Source: Chondrosia reniformis
Taxonomy: Eukaryota; Porifera; Demospongiae; Chondrillida; Chondrillidae
Assembly: GCA_947172415.1 (NCBI GenBank)
Contig: OX359192.1
Coordinates: 560,501-624,500 of the forward strand
DNA length: 64,000 bases
Direction: 5' to 3'
Positions 20,301 through 33,100 of this stretch are shown here, piece after piece (position 1 is the first letter of the stretch; the number at the start of each line of letters is the position of its first letter). A program made the position numbers and the translations under genes. The notes beneath the pieces are model-generated. The model searched no databases and was not told where the DNA came from. It was given only the letters and a program-made list of their open reading frames with translations.

Positions 20301-23300
20301 GTGTGATATGGGGTGTCCTGTATGATATGGGGTGTCCTGTATGATATGGGGTGTCCTGTATGATATGGGGTGTCCTGTGTGATATGGGGTGTCCTGTATG
20401 ATATGGGGTGTCCTGTGTGATATGGGGTGTCCTGTATGATATGGGGTGTCCTGTGTGATATGGGGTGTCCTGTATGATATGGGGTGTCCTGTGTGATATG
20501 GGGTGTCCTGTATGATATGGGGTGTCCTGTGTGATATGGGGTGTCCTGTGTGATATGGGGTGTCCTGTATGATATGGGGTGTCCTGTATGATATGGGGTG
20601 TCCTGTATGATATGAGGTGTCCTGTATGATATGGGGTGTCCTGTGTGATATGGGGTGTCCTGTATGATATGGGGTGTCCTGTATGATATGGGGTGTCCTG
20701 TATGATATGGGGTGTCCTGTATGATATGGGGTGTCCTGTATGATATGGGGTGTCCTGTGTGATATGGGGTGTCCTGTATGATATGGGGTGTCCTGTGTGA
20801 TATGGGTTTTGAGGAATAAGGTAGTTGCAGGCAAATACGTATGTCCAAATTAAAGGCAGTTCATTACCATTCAATTTTGTGATCAAGTAACCTTTGAATA
20901 AGACATAATGTAAACTAGTCCTAGATAGATCCATTTAGACATTTGATCACATTCAGGAGGTGGTACATATGTAATTGGTACTTTTAGCTTTGTCATTTTG
21001 AGGTTGTGAGGCTGTGAGGTTGTGAGGCTGTGAGGCTGTGAGGTTGTGTCGTTCTGAATGTAAAACATTACCTAAATGAAGATGACCACTGCGTCCTTTG
21101 TGAAGTGGATTAGCTCGTAGCCATCTCAATGTGAACTAGTTCTCTTTGATTTAATTTGAGACTTAAAAGAGACGGTACTCACTAGAGTTGCCGACCTGTA
21201 TACATATTTGGAGGTAAACTGAAATTACACTACAACTTGACCTCAAGTCTTGGGAAAATGTGGTGCGGCCATGGCCGCACCGGTGGCGCCGGCCTTGAGG
21301 AGGGCCTATTATGTTAATTTTGCTTTGTGTACATACGTATGTGGTAGTTTACGTTAATAGTGTGTGATTGAGTTGCTGGTGCATGTGAGAGGTGTGAGGT
21401 AAACTGGGCTAATTAAATGAAATCTGAAGCGACACCATTTACAGTTTAAGGCATTCTTCTGGTTTGTCGACTTAGTCCCGTTTCTCTATATAAGGCTTCG
21501 ACCTTCTCAGTAGAGACATACGTACGTATGTAGTATGTAGTATATATACGTATTTAAATTGAGATGAAGGTAATGACATTATTTATCAACAACCCAATCT
21601 GTTTTAAAGTAGAGCAGCGAGTTCCTCTCCAGTGCCCATAATGGGACAAGGTGTAGAGAAGAAGGCGTTAATTATATTCTTCTATATACAGTATGCATGT
21701 ATATATATATGTACAAGGATATGTACATATGTACATACATAAGTGTATATGAAAGATAAGTTTATTGGAGCTATCGGCAACAAAATTGAGCTAGATTGAA
21801 CATTTCGACCCGTAGATCTTCATCAGCAATAATGAGCAATAGGATTACAGAGTTGGTTTAAATAGAAGGAAGGTGACAGGAGTTGAAAAATTGAATAAGA
21901 TAAAAATAAATAAAAGTAGTAAATTTATTTTTATCTTATTCAGCGTCAGCAACATGAATTTACTTATAATGTATGTACATACATATGTTATTACTAATCT
22001 TGGCCTCGGCTGCTTCATTGAAAATGTATTTGCTCCAATTACTAGTTTATTCACTTTCATAATTAGTATGGTGTTTTTTAACTGTTTATCCCTTACCAAT
22101 CTATGTACAGTATGTCCTCAATTGTGATTGGTCCGTTTTGATTGGTTTATTTAAGAATGTGTTGGCAGTTAATCTGTGTCTATAGGTAAATCTAAGTCAT
22201 TCACTTAGTATATGTACCTTTTCAATTTAGTTGCATTTATACCGACTGTACACTGTATAAGTTATTCATTGTGTATGTACATGTGTAGCAGCTGCAGTAA
22301 AGGTTGTATGTAAATCCCCTTTTAACATGTTTTAATTTCACAAAGTAGACTTAGCAATGTGAATAAGGGTACTGTAAGTGATTGGTTTGAATTTCCAAGA
22401 TTTCCAATTGAGGGAAGTTCAACTTGTTAGTCAAAAGTTTTATTTAGTCATTAAATAGGTACAAGGCCGAGACAAAGATATGTACGTACGTATACGTACT
22501 TATTCAACTTGTCTAGAAATTTGAGCTAATCAAGTTCAGGCGTATAACACTCCACCCATTGTATGCACTAGCAAGTACATGTGTACGTACGTAAAAGTCT
22601 ATTCTTAGGTCTTCTGTTCTGTGCGCAGTGGTACACTCAACCCTCCCTTATCCATGCACCTTGGGACTGGATACTGCCCGTAACTCAGAACACTCGAGTA
22701 TAACTGCTTTATATACAAATCTGCATTCATGCTGCCCGATAGTGAGACGTGCCTGTATCTGGGGCGTCCGGATAAGGGAGGATTGAGTGTACATTGGAAG
22801 AGTGTGGTTATAGTCAGTAATGGTGAATGAGGTGGCACATTGACGAACCACTCTGAAACTGAAACATTGTGTATTGCATTGTCTAAATAGTGATCCAGTG
22901 TATTTGTGTGCATGCATCTTTCACTATAAGTGAATTATTTAAAATTGTGAGTCAATTAAGTATTCCTAGTATGTAATATGGTAAAGTTTTCCACTTCAAT
23001 CATTATTCGTAAGGTAATGCTTACACCATTCATTTATCACTCTTACACTCAACAACAACAGAGCATTCAATTTCATATTCGTACGCATGCATATGTACAG
23101 TACAAGTCAAAAGTTTCTTACAGCTTAGGTAATATGTAGGTAATACATTATTCTACAAGCCTTCCTACTGCAAAGTAGACACAATCACTTTAGAGTACAT
23201 TGAATGTTTTTTCTTTTTTTCCTTTTCTTACTGATCAAACTGGAGTTGGTCCTGTACCAAACACTGTTTGATTCACTCGGTTTACATTCTACCGAGACAG

Positions 23301-26300
23301 CTCAAATGTACATATCTGTATAATGGTGCTGACCTTCTCTAGCCTAGCTACCACTCTCCAGCCTAGCTACCACTCTCCAGCCTAGCTACCACTCTCCAGC
23401 CTAGCGACCACTCTCCAGCCTAGCTACCACTCTCCAGCCTAGCTACCACTCTCCAGCCTAGCTACCACTCTCCAGCCTAGCTGCCACTCTCCAGCCTAGC
23501 TACCACTCTCCAGCCTAGCTACCACTCTCCAGCCTAGCTACCACTCTCCAGCCTAGCTACCACTCTCCAGCCTAGCTACCACTCTCCAGCCTAGCTACCA
23601 CTCTCCGGCCTAGCTACCACTCTCCAGCCTAGCTACCACTCTCCAGCCTAGCTACCACTCTCCAGCCTAGCTACCACTCTCCAGCCTAGCTGCCACTCTC
23701 CAGCCTAGCTGCCACTCTCCAGCCTAGCTACCACTCTCCGGCCTAGCTACCACTCTCCGGCCTAGCTACCACTCTCCGGCCTAGCTACCACTCTCCGGCC
23801 TAGCTACCACTCTCCGGCCTAGCTACCACTCTCCGGCCTAGCTACCACTCTCCAGCCTAGCTACCACTCTCCAGCCTAGCTACCACTCTCCGTCCTAGCT
23901 ACCACTCTCCAGCCTAGCTACCACTCTCCAGCCTAGCTACCACTCTCCGGCCTAGCTACCACTCTCCGGCCTAGCTGCCACTCTCCAGCCTAGCTGCCAC
24001 TCTCCAGCCTAGCTACCACTCTCCAGCCTAGCTACCACTCTCCGGCCTAGCTACCACTCTCCGGCCTAGCTACCACTCTCCGGCCTAGCTACCACTCTCC
24101 AGCCTAGCTACCACTCTCCGGCCTAGCTACCACTCTCCAGCCTAGCTACCACTCTCCGTCCTAGCTACCACTCTCCGGCCTAGCTACCACTCTCCAGCCT
24201 AGCTGCTCTTCCTTCTTCTACTACGTACATACATATGTCCCACAACATTTCCAAGATCCACTTCTCCAACCTTGCAACATAATTTAATAATCCTTGTACA
24301 ACACACACTCACTCACTAACACACGCATGCTTGACTTAGAACACTACACATTATTAAAGTAGACAGACACATACGTACATACATACATACGTACGTATAT
24401 GACATTGGATGAGGATACAATTTTATGTTTTCCTTCATTCCTGGACCATACCCATTGGTAAATCCAGAGCCAAGTGATGATTGATTGATACACGTATCAG
24501 TGTTGCCATGGAAACCTTAGGCTCATTAATAAAAGAATTACCTATTACACTGTATCTGTTGGAGATGTGTGATCACATGTACTGGTTCTATGTACATACC
24601 TACGTATGTTAATAGTACGTATGTGGATATTTCTACATCTAAGAGTAACAGGAATGTTGTTGTTTCCAAATTGAGATAAATTTTCTTGCCTTATGTCGTT
24701 TGATATTACATAACAGTTTTTAGGAAAGTGTGATAAAAGAATTTTTACAAAATGCTGTGGCTTTATTTCCCACTGCTTAGAGTGTGTACATAATAATGGA
24801 GTACTAGCAATGTATGTAATTTCCATGAAATATTAGTGTGTTATTTTAGGAAACCAAAGTCTTAAGTAGGAAATCTAGCTTGAAATTAATTTGCAAACCT
24901 AATTCATCAGCAAATGTATAAAAAAATCCCTGTGTAATGTTGTCTGTCTTGATGCAGTTGTACATACGTACACGTGGAATTGATACTAGGGCTATGCAGT
25001 ATAGCTTTGTGACATTCTATTAAACAAAACAAGTACAAACAATTAGTAATTAGATGTTGTTGTGTGTAGCAATGTACAAGACCCAGTGATGACCACTCCC
25101 ACATCTTGTTGAAGTGTAGTCAAAAATTTTTCTTTACTTTTGCTTCCTAAAACAGACCTTCATATCATTCTAAGAAGTATAAACACAGTTGTAGATTGTT
25201 ACAACGTAGGTGTAAATAGTCAAAGTGTGAAACATGTATATCTACCCCTGTTGTGTTGAAGTACATTGGCACTGTGTACAGTACAATAAACAGATGCTAT
25301 CTCAGAGCTGTAATGCAGCATTTTAATTACATAAAAGAGTGGCCCAGAGGAGAGGGAGGGGAAATCGGTATTAAACTCTAAAGCTTGCCCAAAATCATGA
25401 ATCTTGGAAAATAGTGTTGTGTTCTTTAGTCTCACATTATGCTGTTATGAAACACAGGAGAAGGTGCTTTAGATTTTGATAAAAAAAATGTTGTAGAACA
25501 TGTTATACCACTTGAAATGCTTATTATAGTCACCAGCAACTGAGCATACTGTACTTGTGTATTATTCATTTGTATGTATGTGTGTGGATCTTACAGTTAC
25601 ATATGTATGAAATATCTTTTTTACCTTTTTCACTTCTTTACATATACATATTTACAAATTGTACTGTTTCACTGTGAGCTTTTAAATTCCGTAATTTCTA
25701 AAAAAATATTTAAAATGATAACAGAATGCTATTTATAGTAACACTGGAATATAGTAGACTTGTAGAAGGTGACATTGAAGGCAAATTCAGAAACTGAAAT
25801 ATTGTGTAACAGTGTTAATGTGAGATGTACATACGTATGTACATATACGTAATACTACAGAATAGCATTTGAATGATGGAAATGTGGGTGTTCCAAATAT
25901 GTTAAATTGTTAATTACGTATGTATAGTTTTTATTGGTCAACCCTTAATTGTTTCTATTGTTTCTGTTGCATCAGGTGGGTATAGCTCAAAATCCATTGG
26001 AGTTGAAATTCAAAAGAAAGTAGCAACCAAATTAGCATCCAAAAAGGTTGTAAGACACATAATTGACGATGACGTGGGACAATTACTGGATAAATTGTAC
26101 CTAATTGCTTCTAAAGAAATGGATTCAAAACACGCAGATAAACTGGTCCGAGATCTCATAAAGATTATCATCAAGTTGGGTATTCTTTATAGAAACAACA
26201 GATTTAACGATGAAGAGTTACTGATTGGAGAAAACATGAGAAAAAGATTAAGAAAGATAGCATTAACAGTTATAAGTTTTCATGAAGTAGACTTCACGTA

Positions 26301-26526
26301 TGATCAAGCTTTTTTATCCAAGGATGTAGTTGATCTTGGTGGAGAACTACACAAGATTGTAGCAAGGCACTTAACGACCAAATCTCATAATAGAATTGAT
26401 AATTTCATTGGATTTTTCTCAAATGGTGCTATGCTTGATAAAGTCTTTCTACCGGGAGGTCAATATCACGGAGATTTGCAGAATATTAGTCAAAGCTTTA
26501 GTTCAGCTGTTGAAAAAGAGTGGTGA
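17357..26526 (+). CDS. TNFAIP8-like (TIPE family) protein
   Basis: A 7-bp first coding exon (17357-17363, ATG GCC A then GTGAGT) joins to 25976-26526 across an 8.6-kb intron, giving 185 residues; human TNFAIP8 is about 190-200. Family blocks are clear: SKSIGVEIQKKVATKLASKK, DDDVGQLLDKLYLIASKEM, LIKIIIKLGILYRNNRFNDE, ALTVISFHEVDFTYDQAFLS and HKIVARHLTTKSHNRIDNF. TIPE proteins form an alpha-helical barrel with a hydrophobic cavity that carries phosphoinositides, and act in inflammation and cell survival in vertebrates; the role in this organism is inference. The start was chosen because it restores phase and sits in a divergent promoter. The intron holds several minisatellites and a possible alternative exon at 19518. 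Confidence 0.9.
18091..18294. repeat. 29-bp minisatellite
   Basis: Seven tandem units of TGTTATCCTACCCCACCATG plus GAGGTGCTG. One unit carries two extra bases. It lies in the TNFAIP8-like intron. Confidence 0.95.
19518..19711 (+). other. Possible alternative terminal exon of the TNFAIP8-like gene
   Basis: After a TTTATTCCCAG acceptor the frame that follows ATG GCC A stays open to a stop at 19709-19711. It would give a 66-67-residue peptide: an acidic N-terminal half (GDSVVIEHPHTEEEFPLERL) and one hydrophobic segment (FVFILFTMVFPFIIIL) that could span a membrane. No donor restores the phase of the real exon 2, so it could only be a terminal exon. Chance is possible. Confidence 0.25.
20186..20806. 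repeat. 19-bp minisatellite
   Basis: About 32 tandem units of TGTATGATATGGGGTGTCC, with frequent TGTG for TGTA variants in an irregular order. It lies in the TNFAIP8-like intron. All three minus-strand frames are open because the unit has no stop; these are not genes. Confidence 0.97.
21001..21048. repeat. 8-bp tandem array
   Basis: Six copies of AGG(T/C)TGTG in the TNFAIP8-like intron. Confidence 0.9.
21241..21300. repeat. Nested palindromes in a short GC island
   Basis: A perfect 20-bp palindrome, GGTGCGGCCATGGCCGCACC (21262-21281), is followed by GGCGCC. The whole is bracketed by CCTCAAG (21241-21247) and CTTGAGG (21294-21300). It is the most GC-rich point of an otherwise AT-rich intron. 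Confidence 0.8.
21893..21941. repeat. 18-bp perfect hairpin
   Basis: GAATAAGATAAAAATAAA at 21893-21910 is exactly complementary to 21924-21941 across a 13-nt loop. It lies in the TNFAIP8-like intron. It could be a small transposon remnant or simple AT-rich self-complementarity. Confidence 0.7.
22634..22789. mobile_element. 156-bp MITE with TA target sites (pogo/Tigger-like ends)
   Basis: Terminal inverted repeats of 20 bp start CACTCAACCCTCCCTTATCC on the left and match the right end with one mismatch. TA dinucleotides flank both ends (22632-22633, 22790-22791), the target-site duplication of the Tc1/mariner group. It is too short to code for a transposase, so it is a non-autonomous element. 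The pogo/Tigger label rests on the look of the ends only. Confidence 0.75.
23341..24204. repeat. 19-bp minisatellite
   Basis: About 45 tandem units of CCTAGCTACCACTCTCCAG with A/G variants (CCAGCC or CCGGCC, CTACC or CTGCC) and rare CCGTCC. Variants come in runs, and a similar run order seems to recur (about 23685 and 23970), hinting at a higher-order unit near 285 bp. It lies in the TNFAIP8-like intron. Confidence 0.97.
24205..25975. other. Rest of TNFAIP8-like intron
   Basis: AT-rich, with scattered TACGTA words. Near 24408 there is a short inverted match (TTGGATGAGGATACAA) to the dispersed family. A GTTGCCATGGAAACC (RFX/X-box-like) lies at about 24503. No exon is seen. Confidence 0.5.
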
Positions 26527-26844
26527 AGCAACCGAGAGAGTAACTTATTTGTCTTCTAATTTTCTAACTAATTCTTTTTCATATTTTACTTTGATATTTC
26601 TCTCACATGTAATTATATACGTACTAACCTTTATTCAATGCCTTAAGTAGCTATATACCCTCATGTTAACACTCTCACCTACATACGTACATATATACAT
26701 ATGTGTACACCTTTATAAAGCTATATGTTGAACGTTTATCAGTTGTAGCCAAAATTAATGTAAATTTAATTTCACGTCACTAAACTCCTTGTATTATACA
26801 CGTGCGCATTCATATACGTTTTGGTCAACTGTAATGAAATGTCC

Positions 26845-26850
26845 AATAAA
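26845..26850 (+). terminator. Poly(A) signal of the TNFAIP8-like gene
   Basis: AATAAA about 320 bp after the stop, followed by a GT-rich stretch (GTTTGGTGTTT). The remainder of 26527-27189 is the tail-to-tail gap with ARID3 and shows no gene. Confidence 0.65.
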
Positions 26851-27189
26851 TTAATTAAATATTATACACACGTTTGGTGTTTATGAGCAAGTACACGCAC
26901 AAACAAATTTACAATGAAGTAAGTAAGGAAGATGAGACAGGGGATTCCCCCTGTACATATATGGTGGTGGAAGTACAACTGATAATATAAATTAAGAATA
27001 CAAACAAACTAAGAAGACACACAGTGAGAACAATTAATAAAATAAACACACGGAATGCTGTATGCATGTGTGTGTGCGTATATGTATGTACGTATGTACA
27101 TGCACTTGAAGTCGTTAAGTATGTTACATGAGACTTAATGTTTCTAGTGTACATGTTAACGTAGACCCATCCATGGGGGAGGAGTTGCC

Positions 27190-30100
27190 CTACTTTTGAC
27201 TGGAACCATTTCCACTGCTTAATTCAATGTTGGAAGGATTAGCAAAGAGAACACCCTGGAAAATTGTCCCGTTCAAGTCAATAGAGACTACTATTGAGTT
27301 CTGTGTGATGTTTGAAATGTTGAGGCCTCCAGCAGCTGTGTTTGACTGTGTACCTGAAATCAGCAGTACAGAAAACAGTAATGCTACACGCACATACATA
27401 CATATATACTAAAATGTTATGAAGTAAACAGGTACGGATTATGACATTTTTGTCAGGTGAATGGGGAGACTATTAGTGGTAATATACGTATATATGTGAC
27501 TATATCTATAAAGTGGATATTGTAATTACAGTGTAACAATTGATGTGACTGATTGTGGACACGTAGCGTAAAATGGTGATTGGCTGTAAGGCTAGGTAAG
27601 AAATAAGTTTCAGGTGAACTGCTTAATCTGTTGGTTCTCAAAGGAATTAGAGCCATTTTTGTTTATCAAGTGTGTAATTTATTCACAATGTCTCAGCATA
27701 TTAAATTCACCATCAATAGTCTCATCTCTTAGCAACATATAAGCACATATTAGTACACTATATAAGCACAAACCAGTATAGCCTGTACCATTGTATAAGC
27801 AAATGCCAGTACATTATATAAGCACATGTCTGCATCAAATTATAATTGTACATAACACAACAAGCCCGCTTCTCTGGAGCTACAGGAGTGCTTAGCTGTA
27901 TACGGTAGGTGGCATACACAGGTCATCCCATAATGACTAAACAAATGCAATGTGCAAATACACTATGGGATGCTGGCATTCCGAATGGGTTTGTCACCCT
28001 TCAATTAGAGGGCGTGACATTAGGTGGTCTGATAATTGAGTCTTTGATGTCTAGATTGGATTAAATGGTACCCTTGCATCATCCTGTTAATCTGGTACAC
28101 AAGTAAACACAAATGTGCACATTGACAATGACACAGCAGACATTTGCATTCCACTCATAGTAATGCATCAGATTTGATTACGGACACTTTGCTCTCTTTA
28201 AAGCACTTACACAATACACTATCGATACCATGCTTCAGTGTCTCATATTAATGCTATTAATTGGAGGCTAGTATTGCCTATCTGGTAGGATATTGTGATA
28301 AAATGTGGTGCAAAGCCTATTGTGGAAAAGTAAAGTGGCAGTGACAAAGTTGTATTTAAAGGCCTGGGACCAGAGGTACATATCCTATTACACACATACA
28401 GAGAGAGAGAGAGAGAGAGAGATAGAGAGAGAGAGCAATAGTTAGATTCCTTACCTGGCCTTATTCGGATGCTAGCAAAAGGCATATTGCCCTGTTGTTC
28501 GTGTTTGGAGGGACCAGTGGTAGGTCTTTTTTCTGGAGGAGAAATGGGGTCATTGCTGATAGGACTGGAGTGCCTCTTGACAGGTGTCTTCACATATTCC
28601 CTCTCTTCAGATTTATCTGCAGTGAGGATTGTCTGACTCGGGACCGGGGAGCTAAATGAGGGTCGCACAATAGGACCCGGGGCCACTACTAATGGTACTG
28701 GAGCACCATGGGGGCCAACTGCGATGTGGGGTGTGTGGATAATGCTTCCATTGGGACTGGTGAGGATAATCCCGCTAGAGTAGGGAGACCCGGTTGGCAA
28801 GGATACCGGAGGGAGAGATCCTATGGGTGACTGGACCAGATGAACCGCAGGGAGGTGGGGCGGCGTAACCTGCCTAGTGGATACAGCTGGGTTCTCGGTA
28901 GTCCTAATTAGTATGGGATGGTGGTCTAATCTTGCTGTAGTTGGAGGAGAGGTAGTGTACTCCTCAATATCAGTGCTAATTCTTCTATCCCGTTTATTTC
29001 CTTCGATAGCATCTCTAATTTCTTGAGGTTGCGACAGTTTCTCAATAACACACTCATAGGGATACAAGTATTTCAAGTATCTGAGTAGAGGCAAAAGAGA
29101 ATGATATAAAACTAATTGGTTTAATATTGGTTACTTGTTAAAGGTACAAAAAACAAAGATAACTCATTTCTGGAATTACAAAATACAACTTTTGTATCTT
29201 TGATAACAGACACAATTACAACAAAATTATAACTTATATAACGTATTCAAATGTTTTATTATGTGTATTACAGACATACACATTCCTGTGACACCACAAT
29301 TGAACTGAGCAAAAGAGAAGTAATTATTCAAAGGTCTGTAATTTGTAGATAAATGATTATCTTTATTCCAACTTCCAACATGAAGGCATTCAGTAGGCAA
29401 AAAGGGAAATCTTATATGTGATATATATCAGTTACAGGAGTGAGTTATGTCAGAGAGGAAAACATAAGGGCTTCAAAATGTGCTATTAAAGTAGTATTGT
29501 ATTAGTTAGCAGTATTGGTACATTAATACATGCAAATTAAGTGTCTTAGGACAGACTATAGTTAATTGAGTTGTATTACACTAGTAATAACAATCTGGTT
29601 AGTGGCGCTCCAAAAGATTAGAGACGAGTGCATTAGAACAATTGAGTAAATACTCTATAGCAATACATTCCGCAACATATGAGTAAATACTCTATAGCAA
29701 TACATTCCGCAACATATGAGTAAATACTCTATAGCAATACATTCCGCAACATATAATCATTGAGCAATTACATCTGTATAATAACCATATATCCACAGGT
29801 TTAATCTCTATATAAACGTACAGTATATTACAATAAGTTATTAATATTAATACCAATGTGTATGTAATACAGTAAATAATACATTACAAATACATTCACA
29901 CATTCACTGTTGCTGTATAGACATCTTGTACCTCTACTCACTGAACATGGATTATTTATTTGGCAATACAAACTCAAAACAGTTGGCAACTATCATGATT
30001 GGAGCTGCTAAGGGGGCGGAGCCACATCTGTACAACTCACTGTGTAAGCTAAACATACTGGATTAAATGCACTTGTATAGAAAGGCAACTTGTTCAAACA

Positions 30101-33100
30101 CAAACAGAATTATTGTAAGTAGGTAGGAAGATTTCGGGAGTTGGGGCTTGTATTCACTGCTGTAAAAACACTATCTTTTATTATGTACTAATTCATGTGG
30201 GATGAACATAGTTTTACGTTCACATTCTGTGGGTGTATTGAAAGGAGTGACCACTGAATCATGCAGGTATCTGTCCCATTGGAACATCATGGTACAAAAT
30301 TGGAGACAGATTGACTCTGAGAAACACTGTTACTTGTTCTAAATTTAGATATTAAAACTTGAGATGTTCTCTAAATCAGAGCTGTAATCATCCTTATTAG
30401 GAATTTAGGCAGTACAGGGCTGGTTAAAGGGTTTATTACAAGCTTGCTAGTATATACGTATATTATCTATTATCCCAAAGTGATCTTCATACTCTGGCTG
30501 TATGTTTCAGTTGTCATAAGATCCCAAACGATAAACAGATTCGCTCAGTGTCTTTTCATGTGTTTCAGAGTTGTGTAATCATGGTGTCAACACAATTTAG
30601 ATTATTACAAAGTTTGTAGTGATTCACTGGCTAAAGTGTACATAGACATAAATAACATCAACACATATACAACAGGAGGAAGTTTAAATTAACAGCTCAA
30701 AGAGGCTGGTAAAATAGTCTTGCAAACATTTAGCTTCTAATTTAATTTCTTTACTACTTTAAGATGCTATATATCCATTACTATGGTATGGTGTACATTT
30801 AATAGCATATAAATATTGGTAGAATGGCAAGTGTGTTGTAAAGGAATTACATATAATACACATCATGTACAAGTTACATTCATATCCAGACTAATTGGTC
30901 ACGTTGGACTACTGATTAATTGCCCAATTAGTGAAAGTAGTATATTAATATTCTAGAACCATTTGACGACTACAATAAAACTGTATTCATATGACACTCC
31001 TTACACTCACATGTACACACACACACGCACACAAACTAAGAGGTGAGTACATGTACATGAACATGTATGGCTTCCAACTAATCTTTTATTGAGAGCTACA
31101 GATAGCAGAGAAGTGGAAAGGTTTGGGTGTACTTAAACCTGTTTTAGGTTTAGGTGTCTGAAGTTTTAGTTAACTTTTTAATTTTTTTTAAAAACTACAA
31201 ACATTTTTCTCATTTATTTCTGTCAGGGCTTTACCAACCCTCAAATGGTATCTAATTGGCTGCACTCATAGTAATGAACAAATGTATCATATGCATGAAT
31301 AACATTCACTTGTAGAGCTGAATGGAATAGAAGACACAGAAATGTCACAACAAAGGCAAACGACTACTTATCCCTTACCACCCACACACACTGAAGCCAT
31401 TTTGTGTGTTGATATTGGTTAATAATTGTATATTGATAAGTGAATATAAAAGGAATGTTATCATTAGCTTAGCAAACACATCCCTTGTCATAGGCTACCA
31501 TGATCAGGCCAGCAGTTGATGATTGTGCCTTTTGAGCCAAGCTTAGTCTAACAACTGAGACAGACAGCATCTAATAAGTCCAAAGTAGTTTCATTATCTA
31601 AAGAAACCCACTAAATGTGACAATTGGGCATGATGCTGTACTTGTTGAATTCACAGGGAGAGGTTTGCAAATAAGTGCTTCCCATACAGTCAATGCAACT
31701 CTAAAAGGTTCTATATATGTATGTACACAGGGAATATCACTGGTAGGGAGTACAATTGTTACATAATATCACAATTGATAACCCCCCACATATTATATTT
31801 ACATTTATGTACTTTATCAAGTAATAGCACCTCTTCAATATCATTAATGAGTAACAATAGAACACTTTAAAAACAAAACACATTCGATTAACACTGGAAT
31901 CCAAGAGTCTAAACATGTAAGGTAATACTGTACTATATGAAACCAGTCTCAATATACTGCTGCTGTCATTTTAGGCGGAGAGAATGAGAAGACAATCATA
32001 CTAATATACTATGTATATTACAACACTCTAGCTACGTATGTATCAATTACACAGTGTTTCTTTCAGAGCAAGGGAGGACAAAATAATGATAATAGAGATG
32101 AAGAGGGGGGCAAACATATTTAGTGCACCAATGTTCATTCTGGCACATATATATTGTAGAATCATCTATATAATTTGTCATTTTCAAGGGGAGGCAAAGT
32201 TACCCAAGTAACCCTAACCCTGCTCCCCCGCTTCCTGAAAGAAACCCTGATTACATATTATTAACATGTACAATTTAGTGAGAAAATACATACTAAATAT
32301 GCTGTCTACATCCGAGTATGTTCAGAGATATGTACTGTTCACTGAAGTAAAGAAATGACAAAAATACTACCACACTTTAATGGCTGCCAAGCCCCACCAG
32401 TGTGCATTCCTTAAAAACAAAGATATATTCCCATCTCCCATAGTTAATAAATTACTGGTGTAGTTGGAATTCAACTCAGTCTATTAGTCTGAGAGTACAA
32501 GTACATATCAATAGCTGCAGATAATCATACTGCAGTATATCTATATGTGAATATGTAATATATCTCTACTTAGAGAGTACAGCATGATACGTGTGTCTAC
32601 CATGTGTGTATACTACCGAAGTTGTGTTTGTATACAATCAATGCCTATCCACTGAATACATATCTATTGCAATATACAGGTGGTCACATTAGAGAGGTAG
32701 CTACTATATACAGGTGGTCACATTAGAGAGGTAGCTACTATATACAGGTGGTCACATTAGAGAGGTAGCTACTATATACAGGTGGTCACATTAGAGAGGT
32801 AGCTACTATATACAGGTAGTCACATTAGATAGGTAACTACTATATACACACTATGGAGAGGTAACTATGTAAGTGTATAGAAAAGTTGTACTTTGAAATT
32901 GGACACATGAGGAATACTACAGTAGTTTGGTCTTCAACAAGAGCTAATCACTTTCACTTAAGAAATGCTTCTGCTGTATTCAGTTTATGATACATTATTT
33001 GAGGTCACCTGGTATATAGCTCCTTTACTATGCCGAAGAGTGTACTATTATAATGCTGTACATTGTATATAAATACACAGAGATTTAATTAAGCTACCAC

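Noticed and set aside
20070-20934. Three long overlapping minus-strand frames (220-280 codons)
   Set aside because: They only read the 19-bp minisatellite; a stop-free unit not divisible by three opens all three frames at once.
21803-21826. Hammerhead-ribozyme-like core (CTGATGA ... GAAA) on the minus strand
   Set aside because: The pair next to the core that closes stem II is mismatched and no stem III or stem I partner could be drawn.
18091-24204. CRISPR-like regular repeats
   Set aside because: Units are directly contiguous with no spacers, and the genome is eukaryotic; these are minisatellites.
28243-28454. C-terminal extension of the 283-codon frame past 28455
   Set aside because: A donor at 28454 splices in phase to the ARID3 terminal exon; the extension reads through intron and a GA repeat.
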